A stretch of 64,000 nt of DNA, from assembly GCF_019890725.1 (NCBI RefSeq), contig NZ_JAINZZ010000003.1, forward strand, positions 248,001 to 312,000. The letters are read 5' to 3'. Shown here one piece after another: positions 44,910-52,467 of this stretch. The position numbers and the translations under genes were made by a program. The DNA is from Actinacidiphila acidipaludis. Lineage in GTDB: Bacteria; Actinomycetota; Actinomycetes; Streptomycetales; Streptomycetaceae. How positions within the stretch are numbered: position 1 is the first letter of the stretch; every line of letters begins with the position of its first letter. The notes beneath the pieces are model-generated. The model saw only the letters and a list, made by a program, of their open reading frames with translations. It did not search any database and was not told where the DNA came from.

Positions 44910-45491
44910 GTGATCGACTCATCCGCCGCTCAGGAGGGCATGCCGGACCCGCTGCCCACCCCGGCAGTCCCGGTGATCCCGGGCAAGCCGACCTCCGCCT
45001 CCCGCATCACGCTCTCCCACATCATGAGCGCCCACGACACCAATCTGCTGGGCACCGTGCACGGCGGCGTCGTGATGAAACTCGTCGACGACGCGGCGGG
45101 GGCGGTCGCCGGCCGCCACTCCGGCGGACCCGCGGTGACCGGCGCCATGGACGAGATGGCCTTCCTCGAGCCGGTCCGCGTCGGCGACCTGCTCCATGTG
45201 AAGGCCCAGGTCAACTGGACGGGCAAGACCTCCATGGAGATCGGCGTGCGGGTCGTGGCCGAGCGCTGGAACGAGTCGGGTCCCGCCAAGCAGGTCGCCA
45301 GCGCCTATCTGGTCTTCGTCGCCGTCGACACCGAGGGCCGGCCCCGCCGGGTGCCCGAGGTGATCCCGGAGTCCGACCAGGACCGCCGCCGCTGCCAGGA
45401 GGCCCAGATCCGCCGCACGCACCGCCTCGCCAGGCGCCGCGCCATCGTGGAGCTGCGCCGCGAGCGGGCCGCGGAGGGCCTCGACGACTGA
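44910..45491 (+). CDS. Acyl-CoA thioesterase, hotdog fold
   Basis: A 193-residue cytosolic enzyme that hydrolyses long-chain acyl-CoA. Seen: hotdog core HIMSAHDTNLLGTVHGGVVM near residue 37, DAAGAVAGRHSGGPAVTGAMD, and VSSAYLVFVAVDTEGRPRR-like region (VASAYLVFVAVDTEGRPR) near 130. The C-terminal 45 residues are basic and helical. I chose GTG at 44910 with AAGGTGG upstream; GTG at 44901 is the alternative. It is divergent from LCP2 and convergent with LCP3. Link to envelope synthesis is positional only. Confidence 0.88.
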   Translation: MIDSSAAQEGMPDPLPTPAVPVIPGKPTSASRITLSHIMSAHDTNLLGTVHGGVVMKLVDDAAGAVAGRHSGGPAVTGAMDEMAFLEPVRVGDLLHVKAQVNWTGKTSMEIGVRVVAERWNESGPAKQVASAYLVFVAVDTEGRPRRVPEVIPESDQDRRRCQEAQIRRTHRLARRRAIVELRRERAAEGLDD

Positions 45492-45515
45492 CCCGGACGC
45501 CGGGCGGTTGCTCCG

Positions 45516-45541
45516 GCGCCGGCGGCCCGTGCGGCCGGCGC
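45516..45541. terminator. Hairpin between converging thioesterase and LCP3 genes
   Basis: GCGCCGGC/GCCGGCGC, 8-bp arms with a 10-nt loop. Confidence 0.6.
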
Positions 45542-45633
45542 GCCGCCCTGACCCTTCACAGGTCCCGCCCGGGTCCCGCCCGGAATCCGCCCGGGCGCGG
45601 CCTCGGAAGGCCCGGGCACGGCCCGCGGCCGCG

Positions 45634-47490
45634 TCAGGCGCACACCTCCTGGTCCCCGGTGACCGCGGTGCCGGCCGGCTGCGGGCGGGCCTTCGGTGCG
45701 ACCGGGGTCACCTTCGTGAAGTCCGTGCCCAGCGTGACCTTCATCACCGCGCCCTGACCCGGGGCCGGCTGGAGCCGGGCGCCCGGCAGCGCGGTGGCCA
45801 GCGTCCGCGCCGAACGGTCCCAGCGCGGGTCGTACTGGATGATCGTGCGGCCGGTGCGCACCAGCGCGGTGGTGGCCGGGCCCGGCGTCGCGAACCCGGT
45901 GGCGTGCAGCGCCTTCTGCGTGGACGCGGCCAGGCCGTTGGTCGCGGTGCCGTTCAGGACCCGCACGCTGATCGTCGCCGGATCGACGTCCACCGGCGTG
46001 CCGGCGGCCGGCCGGTGCGGGGCGCTCTTCGGCGGCGGCGGGGCGATCGGCTGGTCGGCGCGGATCGCCGCCCACAGCCGGCCGGCCTTCGCCGGGTCCC
46101 ACTTCACGGTGGACCCGATCCCGGGCACGGGGTAGTCGAGGACGCTCAGCGGGACCGAGACGAACTCCGAGGAGCCCGGCGAGAAGCCCTTCATGCCCTG
46201 GGCGAGCGCGATCAGGTCCGAGGTGCTCAGGCCCTGGTCGACCCGCACCGAGTCCAGCACCGTCGAGGCGACCCGGCTCAGCTCCAGCGGGTTGCTCAGC
46301 ACCGACCCGCTGGTCATCTTGTGGATCACCTCGGCCAGGAACTTCTGCTGCCGCTGCATCCGGCCCAGGTCCGCCGAGCCGTCCACATGCCGGGACCGCA
46401 CGTACTGCAGGGCCTGGCCGCCGTCCAGCGTGGTGGTGCCGGCGGGCAGGTCCAGGCCCGTGAAGGAGTCCTTCAGCGGCGTCACCGTGCACACCGGTAC
46501 TCCGCCGATCACGTCCACGGCCTTCATGAAGCTGGTGAAGTCGACCTCCAGGTAGTGGTCGATGTGCACACCGGTGAGCTGCTCGACGGTGTGCACGGTG
46601 AGCTTCGGGCCGCCCAGCGCGTACGCCTGGTTGATCTTCGCCGGATGGGTCCCGGTGACCGCGGTCGGCACGGCCGAGGTCCCGGCGGCCGGGTCCGAGG
46701 GGGACGCCGATCCCGGGACGGGCGGCGCCGAACCCGCGGCGCCCGCCGTGGACCGGGACACCCGGGACCCGGGCGAGATCCGCAGCGTCGAGGCGTCGGG
46801 CAGCCGTACATAGGTGTCCCGCGGGATGCTCACCACGCTCGCCCGCCGGTGGTCCGCCGACAGGTGCACGAGCATGATCGTGTCCGTGCAGTGGCAGGGC
46901 GCGCCGCCCAGGTGGAACTCCCTCTTCTCGTCCGGCGCCAGCCCGTCCCGGCCGTCGGTGCCCACCAGCAGGAAGTTGGTGCCCTTCGTGCCGTGCGGAC
47001 GCCCCTCCATCCCACCGAAGGCGTCGACCCGGTCGATGGAACCGCTCACGTCGTCGACCACGGCGTGCCCGAGCCCGCTCGCGGTGATCACCAGCAGCGC
47101 CAGACCGCCGGCCAGCCGCAGACCCCAGCGCTGGGGACGCCGCTGCCGGGGAGCCGGCCGCGGCGCGGGCCGCCGCGGACCCCGCGGATCGGCGACCCGG
47201 CGGCCGCGCGGATCGGCCGGGGGACGGATCCGCGGGTCGGCGGTCTGCCGGCCCCGGGGATCGGCGGTCTGCCGGCCCCGGGGACCCGCCGTCGCCCGCC
47301 CTTGCGGGGCCCCGGCCCTGCGGACCCGCGGATCGGCCGGCGCCTGCCCGCGTCCGTCCGCCGGTGGCCTCCCCCGGCCCTCGACGGGCGGTCGCTCGCG
47401 GCGCGGTGCGGGCGGGCGGCCGCGGACATCGACGGACGGGGGACGTCGCCGGGTGGGCGGCACGGGCAGGACCTCCGGGGGAGGGGGCAC
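45634..47490 (-). CDS. LCP family protein 3, with long Arg/Pro-rich cytoplasmic part
   Basis: A 618-residue LCP protein. The first 120 residues are Arg/Pro/Asp-rich with repeats of the type RGRQTADPRGRQTADPR, unlike the other LCP proteins here. One membrane segment follows (LRLAGGLALLVITASGLGHA). The LCP domain has LLVGTDGRDGL, VVSIPRDTYVRLP and VRSRHVDGSADLGRMQRQQKF, all key residues present. An insert of about 45 Ser/Gly/Pro residues lies after the IPRD motif. A LytR_C domain (ISVRVLNGTATNGLA near residue 490) is at the end. It is divergent from the glycosyltransferase gene. GTG start is uncertain, with no clear ribosome site. Confidence 0.88.
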   Translation of the reverse strand: MPPPPEVLPVPPTRRRPPSVDVRGRPPAPRRERPPVEGRGRPPADGRGQAPADPRVRRAGAPQGRATAGPRGRQTADPRGRQTADPRIRPPADPRGRRVADPRGPRRPAPRPAPRQRRPQRWGLRLAGGLALLVITASGLGHAVVDDVSGSIDRVDAFGGMEGRPHGTKGTNFLLVGTDGRDGLAPDEKREFHLGGAPCHCTDTIMLVHLSADHRRASVVSIPRDTYVRLPDASTLRISPGSRVSRSTAGAAGSAPPVPGSASPSDPAAGTSAVPTAVTGTHPAKINQAYALGGPKLTVHTVEQLTGVHIDHYLEVDFTSFMKAVDVIGGVPVCTVTPLKDSFTGLDLPAGTTTLDGGQALQYVRSRHVDGSADLGRMQRQQKFLAEVIHKMTSGSVLSNPLELSRVASTVLDSVRVDQGLSTSDLIALAQGMKGFSPGSSEFVSVPLSVLDYPVPGIGSTVKWDPAKAGRLWAAIRADQPIAPPPPKSAPHRPAAGTPVDVDPATISVRVLNGTATNGLAASTQKALHATGFATPGPATTALVRTGRTIIQYDPRWDRSARTLATALPGARLQPAPGQGAVMKVTLGTDFTKVTPVAPKARPQPAGTAVTGDQEVCA

Positions 47491-47576
47491 AGAACCCGTT
47501 CAGGCTAGGGACAAATAGGACTGTCGGTCTTGACCCCACGCGCTGGGGTCCCTCGTAAGCGGTAACGTTTCCCGTG

Positions 47577-48650
47577 ATGAACGCCGCCACGAATCCCGCG
47601 CCCCCGGCCGTCTCCGTGATCATGCCGGTCCTCAACGAGGAGCGTCACCTGCGCAACTCGGTCCGGCACATCCTGGAGCAGGACTACCCGGGCGAACTCG
47701 AAGTCGTCATCGCCCTGGGCCCCTCCACGGACCGCACCGACGTCATCGCGGCGGAACTCGTCGCCGAGGACCCGCGGGTGCACACCGTGCCGAACCCCAC
47801 GGGCCGCACGCCCGCCGCGCTCAACGCGGCGATCAAGGCGTCCCGGCATCCCGTCGTCGTCCGCGTGGACGGCCACGGCATGCTCTCCCCGGACTACATC
47901 GCCACCGCGGTCCGGCTCCTGGAGGAGACCGGCGCGGCGAACGTCGGCGGCATCATGCACGCCGAGGGCGAGAACGACTGGGAGCACGCGGTCGCGGCCG
48001 CCATGACCGCCAAGATCGGCGTCGGCAACGCGGCGTTCCACACCGGAGGCGCGGCCGCCCCCGCCGACACGGTCTACCTCGGCGTCTTCCGGCGCGAGGT
48101 GCTGGAGCAGCAGGGCGGCTACAACGTCGAGTTCGTCCGCGCCCAGGACTGGGAACTCAACTACCGGATACGCGAGGCCGGTCACCTCATCTGGTTCTCG
48201 CCCGAACTGCGGGTGTCCTACCGGCCGCGGCCCAGCGTGCGCGCCCTGGCCAAGCAGTACAAGGACTACGGCCGCTGGCGCCGTGTCGTCACCCGCTACC
48301 ACCGCGGTTCGGTCAACCTCCGCTACCTCGCCGCTCCTGCCGCCCTGGTGGCCAACGCGGCCGGCGTGGTGGTGGGCGCGGCGCTGACGCCGTGGGCGCT
48401 GCTGGTCCCGGCCGCGTACCTCGCCGGCATCACGCTCGGCTCCCTCCCGGCCGGCCGCGGTCTGCCGTTCGCCGCCCGGCTGCGCATCCCGCTCGCCCTG
48501 GCCACCATGCACATGTGCTGGGGCTACGGCTTCCTGACCAGCCCCCCGTCGCTGGCCCGTCGGGTGATCGCCAGCCGGCGCCCGGCCGTCGTCGGCGATC
48601 CGGCGCCGCAGGCACGGGAGACGGCCGCGGAGACGACCGCCGACCGCTGA
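47577..48650 (+). CDS. Family 2 glycosyltransferase
   Basis: A 357-residue GT2 enzyme. Seen: AVSVIMPVLNEERHLRNSV at the N-terminus, the DxD-like VVVRVDGHGMLSPDY near residue 100, and the acceptor-site QDWELNYRIREAG near 200. Two or three membrane segments are in the C-terminal third (LVANAAGVVVGAALTPWALLVPAAYLAG), so it probably works at the inner face of the membrane on a lipid acceptor. A GTG immediately before the ATG is the alternative start. Divergent from LCP3, it is a likely polymer-building partner of the LCP enzymes. Confidence 0.88.
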   Translation: MNAATNPAPPAVSVIMPVLNEERHLRNSVRHILEQDYPGELEVVIALGPSTDRTDVIAAELVAEDPRVHTVPNPTGRTPAALNAAIKASRHPVVVRVDGHGMLSPDYIATAVRLLEETGAANVGGIMHAEGENDWEHAVAAAMTAKIGVGNAAFHTGGAAAPADTVYLGVFRREVLEQQGGYNVEFVRAQDWELNYRIREAGHLIWFSPELRVSYRPRPSVRALAKQYKDYGRWRRVVTRYHRGSVNLRYLAAPAALVANAAGVVVGAALTPWALLVPAAYLAGITLGSLPAGRGLPFAARLRIPLALATMHMCWGYGFLTSPPSLARRVIASRRPAVVGDPAPQARETAAETTADR

Positions 48651-48700
48651 CGACCGCCGACGACCGCGTTCACCCGCACCCGCGAGCACACCGAGCACCG

Positions 48701-48736
48701 AGCGCCGGGGAGCCCCGACCAGGGCTCCCCGGCGCT
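48701..48736. terminator. Bidirectional terminator
   Basis: Perfect 15-bp arms AGCGCCGGGGAGCCC/GGGCTCCCCGGCGCT, loop CGACCA, between converging glycosyltransferase and LCP4 genes. Confidence 0.9.
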
Positions 48737-48759
48737 TCTGCCCACGGCGGGGATCCGGC

Positions 48760-50523
48760 TCAGAAGCGGTAGGCCGGCTCGACGTACATGCAGTTCTTCG
48801 TGGAGTCCTCGGCGCCGTTCATCGCGTCCGAGTCCGTCGGCACGGAGCCCGCCGTCGGCAGCGTCTTCGCGTAGTCGGTGCCGGCCTTCCAGTCGGCGCC
48901 CACCGTCACGGTGATCGCCTGCACGTCGGCGGAGGCCTTGACGCTCTTGGCCGGGAAGCCCAGCGCCTTGGCGACGGACAGCGCGTCCGACTTCCCCTGC
49001 GCGCCGCCGCTCGTCGGGTAGACGACCGTGGTGGACGGGCTCGGCGCCTGCTGCTGGACCGAGGCCGCCTTCGCGAAGCCCTTGGCGATCAGGGCCTGGG
49101 AGACGTCGGCGGCCCGGTGCCCGGTCGGGACGCCGCCCGCGGTGCCCGCGGTGCCGTTGAGGACGCTGACGGGAATGGTCCCCGGGGCCTCGGCGGGCGG
49201 GCCCGCCGGCGTGGTGGGCGTCGGCTTCGCACCGGGCGTCGCCGCCTTGCCGTTGGCGTCCATCGCCACGTCGTTGCGCATCAGCGACCACACTGTGGAG
49301 GCGCTGGGCGCCACCACGTAGTGCGCCTGCGGGTCCTTGGGGTCCGCGACGTGCGGCATCGTCAGCATCGTGGTGCGGTCCGGCGGGATGCTCTTGAGCT
49401 GCATGCCGAGGTCGTAGAGCTTCTTGGGCGTGCCGATCTCGGAGGACACCTCGAAGGCCTCCATCGCCTTGGTGGCGATGTCGTTGAGCCGGCCCGGGTT
49501 GGAGAACAGGTTCTGGCTGCGCAGGTTGCGCAGCAGCGAACTCATGTACATGTGCTGCGCCTTGGAGCGCATCGCGTCACTGCCGAAGGCGTGCCGGGTG
49601 CGCAGCCACTGCAGCGCCTGCTGGCCCTTGACGGTGTGGGTGCCCTTGGTCATGTGCAGGTGGGAGCCGCCGGGCTGCGCCTTCGTCGGATGGTCGTCGA
49701 CGTTCTGCTGCACGCAGACCTGGGCTCCGCCGAGGACGTCGGCCATCTTGACGACACCGGCGAAGTCGATCTTCAGCCAGTGGTCGATGTACAGCCCCCC
49801 GGTCAGGTTCTGCACGGTGGCCAGGGTGCAGCCGGCGCCGCCGCGGGCCAGCGACGCGTTGATGATGTCGTTGGTCGCGGGGTAGTCGCGGTGCGTCTTG
49901 GGGTCGGTGCACCGGGGTATGTCCACCCGGGTGTCGCGCGGGATGCTGACGAGCGACATGTTGCTGCGGTCCGCCGACAGGTGGGCGATCATGATCACGT
50001 CGGCCCGTTCGCCGACGCTGTCCGACGCGCCGCCGAGCTTCTTGTCCTCGGGGTCCGCCCGCGAATCCGAGCCCAGGATCAGGATGTTGAGCGGGGTGTC
50101 GCCGTTGGCGTTGGCCTTGGACTTGATGGCGTGCGTGTCACCGCTGACGCGCTGGCCCTTGCGGATCTTGCTCGCCAGGTACTCGTAGTAGCCGAACGCG
50201 GCGCCCGCGGTGCCCAGCACGGCGACCGACGTGCCGATCGCCACCCACTTCAGCGCCCGGCGCTTCCCGCTCTTGGCCTTCCGGCGCCCGCGCTGGCCGC
50301 CCCTGCGGTGGCCGGGGCCGGTGAGCCCGTCCGGGCCGCCGGGACCGCCGTCGCCGCCGCCCGCCCGGTGCGACCCCGGACGCGGCGACCGCTGCCCGGG
50401 GATCCCGGGCGCCTCGGGGGCGTGGGCACGGGCGTCGTCGCGGAACAGCCCGTCGTCCCATCCCAGGTCACCGGGGTTCGGGGCGGTGCCGTAGCCGTCG
50501 CCTCCCATCGTCCCGTCGCGCAT
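48760..50523 (-). CDS. LCP family protein 4, with LytR_C domain
   Basis: A 587-residue LCP protein. The 90-residue cytoplasmic part is Gly/Asp/Pro-rich, then a basic patch (RRGGQRGRRKAKSGKRR) and one membrane segment (LKWVAIGTSVAVLGTAGAAFGYYEY). LCP motifs: ILILGSDSRADP, SLVSIPRDTRVDIP, and LQWLRTRHAFGSDAMRSKAQHM. The RxRH arginines are kept but the following RQQ motif is not (RSKAQH). The C-terminal LytR_C domain has IPVSVLNGTAGTAGG near residue 430. ATG preceded by GGGGGAGG, the clearest start in the cluster. Last gene of a four-LCP run on this strand. Confidence 0.9.
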   Translation of the reverse strand: MRDGTMGGDGYGTAPNPGDLGWDDGLFRDDARAHAPEAPGIPGQRSPRPGSHRAGGGDGGPGGPDGLTGPGHRRGGQRGRRKAKSGKRRALKWVAIGTSVAVLGTAGAAFGYYEYLASKIRKGQRVSGDTHAIKSKANANGDTPLNILILGSDSRADPEDKKLGGASDSVGERADVIMIAHLSADRSNMSLVSIPRDTRVDIPRCTDPKTHRDYPATNDIINASLARGGAGCTLATVQNLTGGLYIDHWLKIDFAGVVKMADVLGGAQVCVQQNVDDHPTKAQPGGSHLHMTKGTHTVKGQQALQWLRTRHAFGSDAMRSKAQHMYMSSLLRNLRSQNLFSNPGRLNDIATKAMEAFEVSSEIGTPKKLYDLGMQLKSIPPDRTTMLTMPHVADPKDPQAHYVVAPSASTVWSLMRNDVAMDANGKAATPGAKPTPTTPAGPPAEAPGTIPVSVLNGTAGTAGGVPTGHRAADVSQALIAKGFAKAASVQQQAPSPSTTVVYPTSGGAQGKSDALSVAKALGFPAKSVKASADVQAITVTVGADWKAGTDYAKTLPTAGSVPTDSDAMNGAEDSTKNCMYVEPAYRF

Positions 50524-50664
50524 CGAGTCCTCCCCCTGCTGCGGGCGTTCAGCCCTCTCACCGGCTGTCCGTTCGCAGCCATCCCTGTGTCAGACGGTCG
50601 AGAGGCACGCGAAGTTGCATCTCTGGCCCGGACTTCACAGGAACGCCGCGCCCCTCGCCGGAAC

Positions 50665-52425
50665 TCACCCCACGCAGGCGGTGCTGTCGGCGGTCGTCAG
50701 GGCGAGGTTCCTCGGCGGCGTGGACGGCAGCGCGATGGGAGTTCCGGGCGCGGTGTAGTCCTTGCCCAGGGTCAGCGTCATGTACGTCAGCGCGGGCACG
50801 TTCTTGGCGCCCTCGTGCAGGGCGGACGCGGGCAGGCCCATGATCGCGGCCAGCGACCGCGCCTGGTCGGCCTGGTTGGGCGCGTAGTCCAGCCGCGTGG
50901 TGGCCAGGGTCGCGCGCGCGTCGCCGCCGTTGGCCGAGCGGTTGACCCCCTTGTCGTTCTGCAGCCAGAGCAGCACGTCCTGGGAGGCGCCGAAGGAACC
51001 GGTGCCGTTGAGCACGGTCACCCGGGTGTTGTGCGGGGTGGCCTTCGGCCCGGTGAGCCGCGGGTCCGGCGCCGCCGGGGGCGCCGACAGGGAGATGTCG
51101 CGGGAGATCAGGGAGAACACCTGCTTGGCGGCGGGCGCGTCCAGCGTGACCGCGCCGCCGCTGCTCCCGGAGGCCACCGGCACCGTGGCGAACGTGATGT
51201 GCCGCAGGTCCACCTTGCCGATCTCCGCGGCCAGTTCGCCGAGCGCGCGGGTGCTGCCGAGCGCCGGGTCCACGGTCAGCGAACGGGCCGCCGCGTCCGG
51301 GAGCGCCTTGGCCGCGGCGCCCCCGGCCCGGGACTGCCGCAGCAGCGCCGCCAGGTAGGCCTGCTGGAGCCGGGCCCGGTCCACCGCGCTGTTGCCGGGC
51401 GGGGCACTGCGGGTGGTGAGGAAGGCGGGGGCCTGCGCGGCCGTCAGCCGGTGCTGGCCCGCGGGCAGGTCGAGGTGCGCGGCCGGGTCGGACAGCGGGT
51501 CCTTCAGGCACACCTGGACGCCGCCGGCCGCCGTGGTGAGCTGCTGGACCGCCGCCGCGTCCGCGAGGACGACATGGTCGACCTTCACGCCGGTCAGCAG
51601 GTCGACCAGGCGCATCGTGCAGGCGGCGCCCCGCCCGTCGACGCCCATGCTCTGCCGGAACGTCGGCGACGCGCCCTTGACGGGCGTGGCCGGGACCACC
51701 TTCGCCGTGCCGGTCTGCGGGCCGACCGGGCAGTCGGGGATGGCGGTGACGAGGTCGCCGGGGATGGTCAGCGCGGTGGCGTTGCCGCGGTCGGCGGACA
51801 GGTGCAGCAGCACCGCCGAGTCGGCCTGGCCGGCCGCGCCGCCGCTCTGCCCCGCCGTGCCCTGCCCGGTCGTGCCGATCAGCAGCACGTTGAGGGGGCC
51901 GCTGGTGGACAGCGTGGCCGCGGCCGCCTGCCCGACGTCGACGGTGTGCACGCCGCTTCCGCCCGAGCCGCGCTGCGCGACGGCGAACCCGACCCCGCCG
52001 ACGACCAGCGCCAGCCCCAGTGCCCCGGCTCCCAGGACCACGCCCCGGCTGCCGGACGCACGCGTCTTGGGCTTGCGGCGGCCGGAGTTCGGGGCGGCCC
52101 TGCGACCTCCGCGCCGGGCCGCGGCCCGGCCGCCGGGGGCGGGCGCCGCGCCGCTGCCGGACGTCGCCGGAGCGGGGCCTGCGGCCGGGCCGCCGGTGAA
52201 GGGCTGCTCGGTGAAGGGCGCCTCGGCGAAAGGCGCCTCGGCGAAAGCAGCCTGCGGGGAGGAGGACGCGGCGGTGCCGTCGGCGTGCCCGCCGGACCCC
52301 GGCGTGGCGGGGTACCGCTCGGGGGCCGGGGCCGGCGGGTCCATCCGCAACTGGTACTCGCCGGTCACCGGGTCCAGTACCCACTGGTCCGCCGGGTCCA
52401 CGGCCTCGGGGCCTTGTGTGTCCAC
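50665..52425 (-). CDS. LCP family protein 5, degenerate active site
   Basis: A 586-residue LCP paralogue. It begins with a segment also found in LCP6 (WVLDPVTGEYQLRMDP) and a FAEAPFAEAPF repeat; a basic patch and one membrane segment (VVLGAGALGLALVVGGVGFAVA) follow. The LCP domain is recognisable but altered: the usual DSR motif reads TTGQ, the conserved SIPRD reads TIPGD, and the RxRH region reads FLTTRSAPPGNSAVDRARLQQ. These are positions where arginines hold the pyrophosphate of the lipid substrate. LytR_C is kept (VTVLNGTGSFGAS). Probably not a normal transferase. RBS weak; GGAGGACCC lies upstream. Confidence 0.88.
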   Translation of the reverse strand: MDTQGPEAVDPADQWVLDPVTGEYQLRMDPPAPAPERYPATPGSGGHADGTAASSSPQAAFAEAPFAEAPFTEQPFTGGPAAGPAPATSGSGAAPAPGGRAAARRGGRRAAPNSGRRKPKTRASGSRGVVLGAGALGLALVVGGVGFAVAQRGSGGSGVHTVDVGQAAAATLSTSGPLNVLLIGTTGQGTAGQSGGAAGQADSAVLLHLSADRGNATALTIPGDLVTAIPDCPVGPQTGTAKVVPATPVKGASPTFRQSMGVDGRGAACTMRLVDLLTGVKVDHVVLADAAAVQQLTTAAGGVQVCLKDPLSDPAAHLDLPAGQHRLTAAQAPAFLTTRSAPPGNSAVDRARLQQAYLAALLRQSRAGGAAAKALPDAAARSLTVDPALGSTRALGELAAEIGKVDLRHITFATVPVASGSSGGAVTLDAPAAKQVFSLISRDISLSAPPAAPDPRLTGPKATPHNTRVTVLNGTGSFGASQDVLLWLQNDKGVNRSANGGDARATLATTRLDYAPNQADQARSLAAIMGLPASALHEGAKNVPALTYMTLTLGKDYTAPGTPIALPSTPPRNLALTTADSTACVG

Positions 52426-52467
52426 GGGCGCTCGGGTCCTCCATGCTTCGGCGTTCTGAACCGCAAG

